Origin: an uncultured Lachnospiraceae bacterium
GTDB taxonomy: Bacteria > Bacillota > Clostridia > Lachnospirales > Lachnospiraceae
Assembly: GCA_947053345.1 (NCBI GenBank)
Contig: CAMRSM010000002.1
Coordinates: 62,001 to 126,000 of the forward strand
DNA length: 64,000 bases
Direction: 5' to 3'
A program made the translations under genes and the position numbers. Numbering within the stretch: the stretch's first letter is position 1; the number at the start of each line of letters is the position of its first letter. The notes beneath the pieces are model-generated. The model saw nothing but the letters and a program-made list of their open reading frames with translations. It did no database searches and had not been told where the DNA came from. Below are positions 42,975-51,867 of the stretch, in pieces.

Positions 42975-43925
42975 TTACTTCAGCTCCGCTTTCAGTTCCG
43001 CAAGCGCTGCTTCCCCATCCTGTACGGAATCTTCCTCCAGATGTTCCTCCAAAAAACTGATAATGTATTCAAGGCGGTTCACCGGAATCTTCTCAGCAAC
43101 CAGAGCCGCCACGGTTTTCTGGATTCGCGCAAGGCTCACGCGTTCCGGAACTACCCCTTGCGTAACTGCCGGATAACGCTTACTTACCTGTTCCACCATC
43201 TGCGAAATAATCTGACGGTTTAAAATTTTCCCGTAATTCTCCAAAATTATTTTTTCCAAATGTGCTGTCACAATCTCCATGCAGGTAACCGGCTTTTTCC
43301 CTCCGGCATTTTCACCCCCGCTTTCTTCTTCCGCTTTTTTCCGCCATACACCCCCGGCCTGGTAAACCGGCTCCGCGCCCGGGATGTCTTCCTTGGTTTT
43401 TGCCTCTTCCCCGGGATAAAAGCACATTGGGTATTCCAACTTCCCACTGCCCACCACGCTCCGGCCATAAAGAAGAATCTGATACTCCCGGTCCGCAAGC
43501 TCAAGCTGATCCATCATCCGGATAACCGGCACCAAAATGCCGTATTCTTTCGCAAGTTTTACGCGCAGCTTATGGATGCTTTCGTGCTGATTCTTCCCTT
43601 CCTCGATCAGCATTTCAACAAGGGCGGCTCCGACACACAACGTCAGGCTCTCCTTCTGCAGCGCCATACGGATCTGGTCGGCGCGCTCCCTCTCCCGCAT
43701 ATCCACGCGGTCTTCCTCTGCCAGTTCATAGCCGAGCAGATAATCCGTCGTGCAGCCCAGGATCGCTGCAAGCGATTTTAATGTCTGCACATCCGGCAGG
43801 CTCTGCCCGGTCTCGTATTTTGACACAGCCTGTGCTGTCACACCTAGCTTCTCCGCCAGACGCTGCTGGGTCATGCCGCGCCCCTGACGCATCATCGCGA
43901 GACGTTCCGAAAATTCATTATCCAT
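42975..43925 (-). CDS. XRE-type HTH domain fused to a FlhA cytoplasmic-like (FHIPEP) domain
   Basis: The product has 316 residues. Residues 8-65 are a clear HTH_3 (MTQQRLAEKLGVTAQAVSKYETGQ) ending in the usual CTTDYLLGY. The rest resembles FlhA_C: IHKLRVKLAKEYGILVPVIR then DQLELADREYQILLYG (FlhA relatives: LRRKLAxELGFxxPxxRIRDN, YxILLKG). After a Lys/Glu/Gly linker comes VTAHLEKIILENYGKILNRQ, then YPAVTQGVVPERVSLARIQ and AEKIPVNRLEYIISFLEE, matching the D3/D4 region (HLxxxIxxxxxELLGRQ, VPxxxxLxxxQ, LLAExVxIRD). There is no membrane domain. It would be a DNA-binding protein with an export-gate-derived sensor domain. It lies downstream of a FliD-C-like gene on the same strand. The family assignment is by eye. 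Confidence 0.75.
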   Translation of the reverse strand: MDNEFSERLAMMRQGRGMTQQRLAEKLGVTAQAVSKYETGQSLPDVQTLKSLAAILGCTTDYLLGYELAEEDRVDMRERERADQIRMALQKESLTLCVGAALVEMLIEEGKNQHESIHKLRVKLAKEYGILVPVIRMMDQLELADREYQILLYGRSVVGSGKLEYPMCFYPGEEAKTKEDIPGAEPVYQAGGVWRKKAEEESGGENAGGKKPVTCMEIVTAHLEKIILENYGKILNRQIISQMVEQVSKRYPAVTQGVVPERVSLARIQKTVAALVAEKIPVNRLEYIISFLEEHLEEDSVQDGEAALAELKAELK

Positions 43926-44048
43926 ATTGCCCCTCCTTATCCGCCACCTTTTTGTGGCTGTCCGGTTTTCTGATTCGTTGGCTGCGCAGCCGGGAAAGGA
44001 TCACAGGATTTTGCATTCCTTTCCCTTTCATCATAATACAGGAACGGC

Positions 44049-44098
44049 AAAAAAACAACCAACTGTTGACACCATATCATATCAACTGTTGGTTGTTT
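44049..44098 (-). terminator. terminator of the FliD-like gene
   Basis: AAACAACCAACTGTTGA and its exact complement form a 17-bp stem with a 12-nt loop. On the minus strand it ends in a run of seven T residues. Between it and 44284 no gene is evident. Confidence 0.85.
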
Positions 44099-44284
44099 CA
44101 TGATTCTTTGCTGTTTTTGCCATACATCCAAAACATCAAACACGCAACTGGACTATCGTCGCACCCTTCAAGATTTACGGGCATACAGACGGTTGTTGCA
44201 AGGCTCTCCCGTTGGACAAAGTATAAAAGAAGTATATCCCTTTACCGATCCACATATATGCGAAAGACTTTCCCCTGCATTTTC

Positions 44285-45064
44285 CTAGAAAAATCCGTCG
44301 TAGATGCCGCCGGTCGCAAATGAACTGTAGTTCCCGGTACGGCTGTAAGTGTTCGTCCTCGAAGAATTTGTGTTCTTCGCCAGCTGCTCTGTCATGGATG
44401 CCATATCCGATGCCTTGCGCTCAATGTTTGACGCATAAGAACCGCTGCCGGAAAAGAGTGTCTTTAAAGTCGAGACATTCGCCGTCTTTAACTTCTCTTC
44501 GTCAACTTCCAGCTTATTGTCCTTGCCGACCGTGATGCCGACACGCGCCAGCATGTTTTTATTGGATGCTGTCGCACTGATCATGGAAGCAGCCTTTTTC
44601 TGGACAATGGAACTCTCCTGCCCATACGCGGACTTGATCGTGCTGTTGTACGCTTTCACAAAGGACTTTACCGCGCTGTTAATCGCGTCGCGGTCATAAT
44701 CCATCACCTTGGTCTCCTCACCGTTTTCATCCGTCGTCGTCTTCTCCACCTGCTCAAAAAGCTTTGAATTTGAGCGCAGCGCACTTGCCGCCGACTTCAG
44801 GGATGACGCATCCGTCTGCGCCGTCTTGTACTGCTTGATTTCTTCCGAATCCGCCACGGCTGCCTTTCTCGCGTTCTCCCTGCGGGTCGCCCCTGCGGTC
44901 TTCTTTGTGCCGTCGTCCTGCTTCGCGTAATATGCCTTTAAAAGCTTTCCATAGCTGCCGTTGCGGATCGCCATGTAATCGCCCAACATACTTGACATCC
45001 CGGATGAATTCGATGAAAAACCAGAAAACAATGAACTGTTATAGTTAAATAAGTTCAATGACAT
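44285..45064 (-). CDS. FliD C-terminal-like filament/cap-type protein
   Basis: The 259-residue protein starts at ATG 45064 behind GAGGAGG. It has no signal peptide. The central and C-terminal part (AINSAVKSFVKAYNSTIKSA, then MLARVGITVGKDNKLEVDEEKLK, then LKTLFSGSGSYASNIERKA) follows the FliD_C pattern of flagellar hook-associated protein 2 (FVxAYN, LGIxxxxDGxLxxDexkL, vxxLFxG). The N-terminal D0/D1 domain of true FliD is missing, and the ends are Ser/Asn rich. It may be an exported cap-like or adhesin protein, or a remnant with a new role. It is upstream of the HTH-FlhA_C gene. Confidence 0.65.
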   Translation of the reverse strand: MSLNLFNYNSSLFSGFSSNSSGMSSMLGDYMAIRNGSYGKLLKAYYAKQDDGTKKTAGATRRENARKAAVADSEEIKQYKTAQTDASSLKSAASALRSNSKLFEQVEKTTTDENGEETKVMDYDRDAINSAVKSFVKAYNSTIKSAYGQESSIVQKKAASMISATASNKNMLARVGITVGKDNKLEVDEEKLKTANVSTLKTLFSGSGSYASNIERKASDMASMTEQLAKNTNSSRTNTYSRTGNYSSFATGGIYDGFF

Positions 45065-45358
45065 ATGTATCCCTCCTCGTCATAAACAAAATTATTTCCC
45101 GCGGCCAGCCCTTTCGGTTCCAGCCATACTGCACAATTTACCGATCTATCTATAATATCGGCTATAATTAAATATAGTATAACCCCCGCCCGGTATTTTT
45201 TCAAGCATTTTTTCATATTTTCTGGTATTTTTATAACTGTATTATATTCACCATCTGCTTTTGCGACCTTGACATTTCACGCCGCATTTTTTATACTGAT
45301 AGGGATACATATTTTGCACCGAGACCATGGATTCTACAAACATTTTGGAGGTTTTTGT

Positions 45359-46432
45359 ATGCCAGACAACCATCTTTCCGATTACCGCTTCACCCCCCCT
45401 TCTTCCGGTTCCTTTTTGTACACCGGGAGAATTGATTTCACCAACCCGGACGCGCCCTGCTTTATAAATCCGGGAAGCTCCGTCGCGTTCCGTTTTCACG
45501 GGAACAATGCCATGATGAAACTGAAAAATTACCACAGCTGCTACCACAACTATATCGGCGTGGTGATTGACGGGCAGGTACAGGAAAAAATCGAGATCAC
45601 CGATCACGGCACGGAACTCATTCTCCCGGTATGTGCAGGGCTTACCTGCGCGGATCACGAGGTCGTGCTCTACAAATGCCAGGATGCTTCGCATTATTAT
45701 GATTTTCTTGGGCTGTACCTCGACCAGGAAGCCAGGATGCTCCCGCCGCCGCCGCGCCCGTCCCGCCGCATGGAATGTTACGGTGACTCGGTCAGCGCCG
45801 GGGAAGTATGCGAGGCACTGGGCCACATTGGCAAAGCCGACCCGGAAAACCATGACGGTGTTTACTCCAATGCATGGTATTCCTACGCATTCCTCACCGC
45901 CCGTAAATTGAATGCCGAACTCCACGACATTGCGCAGGGCGGCATTGCACTCCTTAACGGGACAGGGTATTTCCACGGCCCGGATTATGTCGGCATGGAA
46001 AGCACTTGGGACAAGCTGCGCTACTGCGACTATTTCGGCGCGCCAACCCCTTGGGATTTCTCCCGCTACACCCCGCATGTCGTCATCATCGCCATCGGGC
46101 AGAACGACTCCAACCCGGAAAACTATATGGGAAAGAACGCGGAAAAAAGCGCGCACTGGAAACGGCACTACGCGGCGTTTGTGAAAAAACTGCGCAGAAA
46201 ATACCCGGATGCGCTCTTTATTTTGGCAACGACCATCCTCTGCCACGACAGGGCATGGGACGACGCAATCGAAGAAGTCAAGGCGGAACTGGCTGACCCA
46301 AAAATCGTACATTTCCTCTATTCCAACAACGGAACCGGCACGCCGGGGCATATCCGCATCCCGGAAGCGGAAAAAATGGCGGACGAGCTGGCGGCGTTCC
46401 TTGAGGGGTTTGGGGAAGAAATCTGGCAGTAG
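45359..46432 (+). CDS. SGNH esterase, carbohydrate esterase family 2-like
   Basis: The start is at ATG 45359 (MPDNHLSDYRF) behind GGAGGTTTTTGT. Residues 15-125 form a beta-rich N-terminal domain (GRIDFTNPDAPCFINPGSSV, FRFHGNNAMMKLKN) as in CE2 esterases. The SGNH domain then shows CYGDSVSAG (Ser), IAQGGIALL (Gly), IAIGQNDSN (Asn) and TPGHIRIPEAEKMADEL (His). It would remove acetyl groups from xylan or other acetylated sugars. There is no signal peptide, so it is probably intracellular. It is monocistronic, with a hairpin downstream. Confidence 0.82.
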   Translation: MPDNHLSDYRFTPPSSGSFLYTGRIDFTNPDAPCFINPGSSVAFRFHGNNAMMKLKNYHSCYHNYIGVVIDGQVQEKIEITDHGTELILPVCAGLTCADHEVVLYKCQDASHYYDFLGLYLDQEARMLPPPPRPSRRMECYGDSVSAGEVCEALGHIGKADPENHDGVYSNAWYSYAFLTARKLNAELHDIAQGGIALLNGTGYFHGPDYVGMESTWDKLRYCDYFGAPTPWDFSRYTPHVVIIAIGQNDSNPENYMGKNAEKSAHWKRHYAAFVKKLRRKYPDALFILATTILCHDRAWDDAIEEVKAELADPKIVHFLYSNNGTGTPGHIRIPEAEKMADELAAFLEGFGEEIWQ

Positions 46433-46510
46433 TATATTTTCGGCCAATCCCATCTTCCTAAATCTATAATACGGCAATCAATATCAGCGGACAAAACCGC
46501 AGTAACGCGG

Positions 46511-46574
46511 CAAGCCGGCACGGGGTATGATATGGGCAGCCAAATGGTTTGCCCCGATATCCCGTGCCGGCTTG
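46511..46574 (+). terminator. large hairpin downstream of the CE2-like gene
   Basis: CAAGCCGGCACGGG pairs with CCCGTGCCGGCTTG and an inner GGGCA/TGCCC stem closes the loop. TCTTTTCCC follows. From here to 46732 nothing else is seen. Confidence 0.55.
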
Positions 46575-46732
46575 GTCTTTTCCCTATACTACAACCGCTT
46601 TCCCGTCTTTTCTCATCATATTTAGTCGGACAATACTTTATATCCAAGACATAAATATATACCAGAACGACAATTTAAGAAATTCCAACGCACATATTAT
46701 TTTCCGGTTTTAAAGAAAACTTCTCCTCCCTG

Positions 46733-47635
46733 CTACTTCACACACCCAATCAACTCGTTCACATCCCCGACCTGATTGTCCCGCATATAAGCTTCAATCC
46801 CCTCAATCACATCCAATGTCGCGCGCGGGTTAAAGAAATTCGCCGTGCCGACCGCAACCATGCTCGCACCCGCCATGATAAATTCCAGTGCGTCCTCTGC
46901 CGTCGCGATGCCGCCCATGCCGATGACCGGGAGCCCTACGGCATTTGCGACCTGATAGACCATGCGCAGGGCAACCGGCTTTACGGCAGGTCCGGAGAGC
47001 CCCCCGGTTTTATTTGCAAGTAAGAACGCCCGCTTTTTTATGTCAATCTTCATTCCCGTAAGGGTATTGATCAGTGAGAGCGCATCCGCCCCGCCCGCCT
47101 GTGCCGCCTTAGCCATCTTTGTGATATCCGTCACATTCGGGCTCAGCTTCATGACGACCGGCTGCTTTGCATGACGCTTGATTTCTGCCGTAATCTCCTC
47201 CACCATCTTCGGATCTTGTCCGAACGCGATCCCGCCCTCCTTTACGTTCGGGCAGGAAATATTGATCTCCAGCAGATCCACCGGAGCATCAAAGAGGCGC
47301 TCCACGACCTCCACATAGTCCTTTGTGCTCCGCCCGCAGACATTGACAATGATCTTCGTGTCATACTGTTTTAAAAACGGGATATCACGCGAAAGCAGCA
47401 CGTCAATCCCCGGGTTTTGCAGTCCGATCGCGTTGAGCATCCCGCCGTAGGTCTCCGCCACGCGCGGGGTCGGATTGCCCTCCCACGGCACGTTTGCCAC
47501 CCCTTTGGTCGTCACCGCCCCAAGACGGTTCAAGTCTACAAGCTCACTGTATTCCATGCCGGAGCCAAAGGTTCCGGATGCGGTTGTTACCGGGTTTTTA
47601 AATTCCACGCCCGCGATCGTTACGTTCGTTTTCAT
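46733..47635 (-). CDS. pyrD: dihydroorotate dehydrogenase B, catalytic subunit
   Basis: The start is at ATG 47635 (MKTNVTIAGVEFKN) with GAGAGGG upstream; 300 residues. The FMN barrel shows TTASGTFGSGMEYSE, NAIGLQNPGI, EINISCPNVKEGG (active-site Cys of class 1B) and VMKLSPNVTDI. GLSGPAVKPVALRMVYQ and IGMGGIATAEDALEFIMAGA follow. It oxidises dihydroorotate to orotate in pyrimidine synthesis, passing electrons to PyrK. It lies 36 bp downstream of pyrK, the usual pair. Confidence 0.96.
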   Translation of the reverse strand: MKTNVTIAGVEFKNPVTTASGTFGSGMEYSELVDLNRLGAVTTKGVANVPWEGNPTPRVAETYGGMLNAIGLQNPGIDVLLSRDIPFLKQYDTKIIVNVCGRSTKDYVEVVERLFDAPVDLLEINISCPNVKEGGIAFGQDPKMVEEITAEIKRHAKQPVVMKLSPNVTDITKMAKAAQAGGADALSLINTLTGMKIDIKKRAFLLANKTGGLSGPAVKPVALRMVYQVANAVGLPVIGMGGIATAEDALEFIMAGASMVAVGTANFFNPRATLDVIEGIEAYMRDNQVGDVNELIGCVK

Positions 47636-47671
47636 AATCCCTCTCATTCTGCCGTGTTAACGGCTGACAAA

Positions 47672-48571
47672 TCATCCCTGCAGCTCGATTTCCTCCGCGA
47701 AAAAGACCGGTCCGTCCTTGCAGACGCGTTTATTATGTACATGGCTGTGCGCATCGGGACGCGCCGATGCGCACACGCAGGCAAGGCACGCCCCGATGCC
47801 GCATGCCATGCGCTCTTCCAGCGAAAGCTGCGCCGGGATGCCCTGTTCTTTTGCATACGCTTTCACACCGCGCTGCATTGGTGTCGGCCCGCACGAAAAT
47901 ATCATGTCCCCCTGCACCCCCTGTGCCCGGATGGCATCTATGACATTTCCGTGATATCCCACGCTGCCGTCATCGGTCGCGATCACAACCTGACAGCCCG
48001 CCGCCTCAAATTCTTCTTTCAGGAAAGTATTATTGTCACGGTAGCCGAGCACCGCCGTCTTACCGCCGGGAAGTTCCTTTGCAAGCGCTAACAGCGGCGG
48101 GATGCCGATGCCGCCCCCGATCAGGATGGCATGCCCTTTCCCGCCTGCTCCCGTCACGGAGCACTTTCCGGTATCCGCCCGCCCATCTGGCGCTGTGCCC
48201 GGACAAAGCACAGCCTGTCCGCCGCGCTCCTCTTCTCCCTCCACATGGTCCACACCCTTGTTGATCATGTAGCCGTTGCCGAGCGGCCCCATGACCTCAA
48301 CCGCTTCCCCGGTCTTTCGTCTCGATAATTCCTCGGTTCCTGCGCCCGCGATGCGGTAGACAATGCGCAGCCGCCCGCCCGCCGCATCAATCTCGCAGAT
48401 GCTGATCGGGCGCGGCAACAGCTTACTTTTGTCCTCACAGTACACGGAAATAAACTGACCGGGCACTGCGTCCTGCGCAAAGCCCGTCCCCTCAATCCAC
48501 ATGCTGCATATCCCCGGCGCAAGCACCGACACTTCCCCGACCCGCGCAGTCACTTTCCTGGTTTCTGCCAT
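47672..48571 (-). CDS. pyrK: dihydroorotate dehydrogenase B electron-transfer subunit
   Basis: The 299 residues include FAD-binding PGQFISVYC and LPRPISICEID, NAD-binding AILIGGGIGIPPLLALAKEL, and a C-terminal [2Fe-2S] cluster with cysteines in ACGIGACLACVC and later VCKDGPVF. The protein is about 40 residues longer than usual because of an insertion (about residues 110-148, Glu/Gly-rich, GEEERGGQAVLCPGTAPDG) between the FAD and NAD domains. The core motifs are intact, so function should be kept. It is first in the pyrKD pair. Confidence 0.95.
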   Translation of the reverse strand: MAETRKVTARVGEVSVLAPGICSMWIEGTGFAQDAVPGQFISVYCEDKSKLLPRPISICEIDAAGGRLRIVYRIAGAGTEELSRRKTGEAVEVMGPLGNGYMINKGVDHVEGEEERGGQAVLCPGTAPDGRADTGKCSVTGAGGKGHAILIGGGIGIPPLLALAKELPGGKTAVLGYRDNNTFLKEEFEAAGCQVVIATDDGSVGYHGNVIDAIRAQGVQGDMIFSCGPTPMQRGVKAYAKEQGIPAQLSLEERMACGIGACLACVCASARPDAHSHVHNKRVCKDGPVFFAEEIELQG

Positions 48572-48863
48572 ATTTCATTTCCCTCCCATTCTGCCGCCTT
48601 CGCGGCGACGTGTTTATCATAAAATTCATAACATTCCATTGTTATCTCCCGGCCATCGCCATATCGCTCCTCTTTCGTTTTGATTGTAGCATTTGTTTGC
48701 GAATCCCCATCCGCACCCGGGCACTTCATTTCCGTTCCAACCCAAAATTCACCCTTATCACTTCACATGCTTGCAAACGCATGATAGGGGCGGGGCGATG
48801 TCCGCATGCCTGTCCCCATAAACTCCCCACACCCGCAACCCCTGTCCGCCTTCGCCGCGCTAT

Positions 48864-49211
48864 TTACTCATCCGCCCCAAATATCCCGTCCGCTCCGTCT
48901 TTCCCTTCCCCGGAATCCACACCGTCCGCACACTGCACATCCAGCCAGGCAACCGCCGAAAGCCGCCCTTTTGGTGTAAATGGGAAATATTCCGTGATCT
49001 TCTCCGCCGTCGTGGTATCGAAATTTTCCATGCCCTCCCAGACCGTCACCTCAAACTGCGCGTCATCGTTTTTATGTGGGTCACTGTCAAAAAATACATT
49101 TTTCAGTGGATTCCTCGCGATCCGATAATTCTTTCCGCGAAAACTCCCGAAAAACGGAGTCCCGTATTGGAAAAAATTATAGGACAATATTTCCTCCTCA
49201 CAAATCGCCAT
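48864..49211 (-). CDS. conserved small protein of unknown function
   Basis: The 115-residue product begins with YNFFQYGTPFFGSFRGKNYRIARNPLKNVFF and continues FEVTVWEGMENFDTT and ITEYFPFTPKGRLSAVAWLD. This combination recurs, to my recollection, in Lachnospiraceae proteins of unknown function. The C-terminal 20 residues are acidic and Gly-rich. It has its own promoter at 49361-49390, and its leader carries the palindromic element (49231-49353). It is probably cytoplasmic; no catalytic motif is evident. The gap 48572-48863 upstream of pyrK has no gene. Confidence 0.65.
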   Translation of the reverse strand: MAICEEEILSYNFFQYGTPFFGSFRGKNYRIARNPLKNVFFDSDPHKNDDAQFEVTVWEGMENFDTTTAEKITEYFPFTPKGRLSAVAWLDVQCADGVDSGEGKDGADGIFGADE

Positions 49212-49230
49212 GCAACCACGCCTTTCATTT

Positions 49231-49353
49231 TAAGTTCCGCATGTTTCCTTCCCGTCCCCTGTTTCGCGGAGGGGATTTCCGCCGGCTTCCCTCACGCAAA
49301 TCCCCTCCCGGCACGCTCCGGAAACATGCTGGTTTAAGTTCCGCATGTTTCCT
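49231..49353 (-). repeat. palindromic element (1.2 copies) in the leader of the 48864-49211 gene
   Basis: The outer arms GCATGTTTCC (49239-49248) and GGAAACATGC (49320-49329) and inner arms GAGGGGATTT (49269-49278) and AAATCCCCTC (49298-49307) are perfect. A second left boundary plus outer arm (49335-49352) follows, so the unit began to repeat. Flanks TTTAAGTTCCGCAT are shared with the 8.2-kb copies. On the gene strand it ends GCGGAACTTAAA about 20 bp before the start codon. Confidence 0.8.
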
Positions 49354-49360
49354 TCTCTCT

Positions 49361-49390
49361 ATTATAACATTGCATGGTCGTAAAAAACAA
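49361..49390 (-). promoter_or_regulatory. promoter of the 48864-49211 gene
   Basis: On the minus strand TTGTTT, 18 bases and TATAAT. The predicted transcript starts just before the palindromic element, so the element would be part of the 5' UTR. Confidence 0.6.
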
Positions 49391-49493
49391 GGGGTTCTCC
49401 ATTTTCACGAAACAGAATTTTTCCGATTCGGAAAAGCACCATTTGTTCCCGCCCCGCATAAAGTAATATAAACCCGAAGCGCCGAGGTGTCCC

Positions 49494-50126
49494 TTGCAGG
49501 CTTTTTTGAAACCACTGAGCGCCAAGGAGGAAACCGAGCAGCTGGAGCGGATGCGTGCCGGGTATCCGGATGCGCGCGAAACATTGATCGAACACAATCT
49601 GCGGCTTGTCGCGCACATTGTGAAAAAATATAATCTCCCGGAACGGGATGCGGACGATTTCATCTCAATTGGAACCATCGGTCTGATCAAGGCGATTGAT
49701 ACGTTCAATCCGGGGAAAAATATAAGGCTCGCGACCTACGCTTCAAGATGTATTGACAATGAACTCCTGATGACACTCCGCAGCAACAAAAAACAGGCGA
49801 AGGAAGTCTCGCTCTCCGAACCGATCGGTTCCGACCGCGAAGGCAACGAAATCACATTGTTGGACGTAATTGAGATGGAAGAAGATGCCGTGGAGGACCG
49901 GCTGCACGAGGAAGATAACCGCAGCAGGCTAAAAGGCTTCCTCTTTGGGAAATTAAACGGACGCGAGCGCGAAATCCTGCTCTACCGCTACGGGCTTTAC
50001 GGCTATCCGGAGATTACCCAGCGCGAGATTGCCGACCGCTTCCAGATTTCCCGCAGTTATGTCTCCCGCATCGAAAAAAAAGCACTCGCGAAACTGCGCG
50101 AATGCTATGATATGAGCGAAATATGA
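49494..50126 (+). CDS. sigK: sporulation sigma factor SigK-like, no pro-sequence
   Basis: The 210 residues start at a TTG at 49494 with GAGGTG upstream; a stop lies ten codons before, so no longer N terminus exists in this frame. FLKPLSAKEETEQLERM and TLIEHNLRLVAHIVKKY (region 2.1) are typical of sigma-K. The DFISIGTIGLIKAIDTF and ATYASRCIDNELLM core follows, then region 4 EREILLYRYGLYG and QREIADRFQISRSYVSRIEKKAL. It directs mother-cell genes late in sporulation. The membrane-tethering pro-peptide of B. subtilis pro-sigma-K is absent, as in C. difficile. Confidence 0.88.
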   Translation: MQAFLKPLSAKEETEQLERMRAGYPDARETLIEHNLRLVAHIVKKYNLPERDADDFISIGTIGLIKAIDTFNPGKNIRLATYASRCIDNELLMTLRSNKKQAKEVSLSEPIGSDREGNEITLLDVIEMEEDAVEDRLHEEDNRSRLKGFLFGKLNGREREILLYRYGLYGYPEITQREIADRFQISRSYVSRIEKKALAKLRECYDMSEI

Positions 50127-50149
50127 GAACAAAACAGGCCAAAGCTTGT

Positions 50150-50177
50150 AACGGGATTTCGGGTGTGAACCCGTTTT
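50150..50177 (+). terminator. weak terminator after sigK
   Basis: AACGGG and CCCGTT form a 6-bp stem followed by TTTG. A GGAAATGAA/TTCATTTCC hairpin lies just beyond (about 50188-50217). The rest to 50388 has no supported gene. Confidence 0.4.
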
Positions 50178-50388
50178 GTCCGCAGATTTGGAAATGAACT
50201 GTTTAAAAATTCATTTCCGGAGGGCTTTGGCTTGTTTTCTCCAACTGTGGCCGCTATTGAGAGCCCATGGATTTCTTCCGGTTTGGTCTCGCCAAAATAT
50301 GTTTCATCCCAGTGCTCTTTCACCGATTCCCAAAATATCACCGTCCGCAATTTTGTTGACTCTCTGGCCAATAATCTATTTTGTTAAT

Positions 50389-51687
50389 TCATCCTTCCCC
50401 CTCACCTTCCGCACGCTGTCTTATCAGATCAAATTCCGCAGGTTCCTGATCAAACTGTACAAAAATATCCTGTCTTGGGTGCGGGCAGCTCTCCATCGAA
50501 TTTCCCTGCGCATCGCGGATGGCAATCACCGTGACCGCCACATTTTCCCCGGACGGTTTCATGACCTCCGCCGTGTCCCCGACGCAGAATTTGTTGCGCT
50601 GCTGCATCCTGCACCAGCCATCCTCCACGCCGTAAACAATGCCGAGATACGTATAGTCCTTCACATATACAGAATTGTCATAAATCTGCGCATCCTCCCC
50701 CGGCTTCCCGAAGAAAAAACCTGTCGTATACTGTCGGTAAGTGCATTTCCCAATCTCCTCACGGTAATACGTGAGATTTTCGCGGTAACAATCCTCCGAG
50801 ACAAAATAATCGTCGATTGCCCTGCGGTACGTGCGTGTCACCGCTGCCACATATAGCGCGGTCTTCATGCGCCCCTCCACCTTAAAGCTGTTGATTCCCG
50901 CGCGCACAAGCTCCGGGATATGGCCGATCATGCAAAGATCTTTGGAGTTGAAAATGTATGTCCCGCGGTCGTTCTCAAACACCGGAAGATACTGCCCCGG
51001 CCTTGTCTCCTCCATCAGATAATATTTCCAGCGGCAAGGGTGGGTGCAGGCACCAAGATTTGCGTCCCGCCCCGTAAAATAATTGCTCAGCAGGCAGCGC
51101 CCCGAATACGAGATGCACATTGCGCCATGCACAAAAGTCTCAAGCTCCAGATCATCCGGAATGTGCGCGCGGACATCCGCAATCTCTGCGAGGGAAAGCT
51201 CACGCGCCGTCACCACGCGCTTTGCACCCTGTTTTTGCCAGAACAGGCAGGTGCGGTAATTTACATTGTTGGCCTGTGTGCTGATATGGATCTCAATTTC
51301 CGGCGCAACCTCCCGCGCAATCTCAAACACACCCGGATCGGAAATGATGAGCGCGTCGGGACAAAGCGCGGACAGTTCACGGAAATATGCCTCCACACCG
51401 CAAAGATCCGCATCGTGCGCCGTGATATTTGCCGTCACATAGACTTTTTTCCCGTGCGCATGCGCAAACCGGATGCCCTCCGCCATTTCCTCCGTCGAAA
51501 AATTCTTCGCTTTCGCCCGCAGGCCGTAATGTTCCCCGCCGATGTATACTGCGTCCGCTCCATAAACCAACGCCACCTTCAACACCTCAAGGCTGCCCGC
51601 CGGAACCAAAAGTTCCGGTTTGGCAGTCCTGCGCGGCTGCCCGCCGCTTTCTCTGTTCCCTTCTTCCATATCCGTCCTTCCCTTCAT
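50389..51687 (-). CDS. peptidase U32-family protein (YrrO/RlhA-like)
   Basis: The 432-residue protein opens with KPELLVPAGSLEVLKVALVYGADAVYIGG, the U32 start. The signature segment is ETFVHGAMCISYSGRC, followed by ANLGACTHPCRWKYYL; four cysteines in this core are the Fe-S or metal ligands of the family. NSKDLCMIGHIPELVRAGINS and the beta-barrel C terminus complete it. U32 proteins act with prephenate-derived cofactors in RNA hydroxylation (RlhA/TrhP) or as collagenase-like enzymes. An alternative start lies at the ATG at 51669. It is the last gene of the minus-strand cluster. Confidence 0.88.
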   Translation of the reverse strand: MKGRTDMEEGNRESGGQPRRTAKPELLVPAGSLEVLKVALVYGADAVYIGGEHYGLRAKAKNFSTEEMAEGIRFAHAHGKKVYVTANITAHDADLCGVEAYFRELSALCPDALIISDPGVFEIAREVAPEIEIHISTQANNVNYRTCLFWQKQGAKRVVTARELSLAEIADVRAHIPDDLELETFVHGAMCISYSGRCLLSNYFTGRDANLGACTHPCRWKYYLMEETRPGQYLPVFENDRGTYIFNSKDLCMIGHIPELVRAGINSFKVEGRMKTALYVAAVTRTYRRAIDDYFVSEDCYRENLTYYREEIGKCTYRQYTTGFFFGKPGEDAQIYDNSVYVKDYTYLGIVYGVEDGWCRMQQRNKFCVGDTAEVMKPSGENVAVTVIAIRDAQGNSMESCPHPRQDIFVQFDQEPAEFDLIRQRAEGEGEG

Positions 51688-51867
51688 TCCTTATCCGTTC
51701 TCGGATGGCCATGCAGATTTTGGCATTTGCTTCCCGGAACACCGGATGTCTTTTGCTTAACACGTCCGTTTTTTCCGCCCGTCTGCACTTGTAAACATAC
51801 TTGCCAAACTTCCCGTTATCCCCGCTTACCACATCCGATCTTCCAAGCAGCCGCCTTCCGGGCTGAA

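Noticed and set aside
50105-50371. 88-codon minus-strand frame between sigK and the U32 gene
   Set aside because: The sequence has some coding character (ESVKEHWDETYFGETKPEE) and may be part of a dispersed repeat, but there is no ribosome site, no known family, and it overlaps the sigK end and its hairpins.
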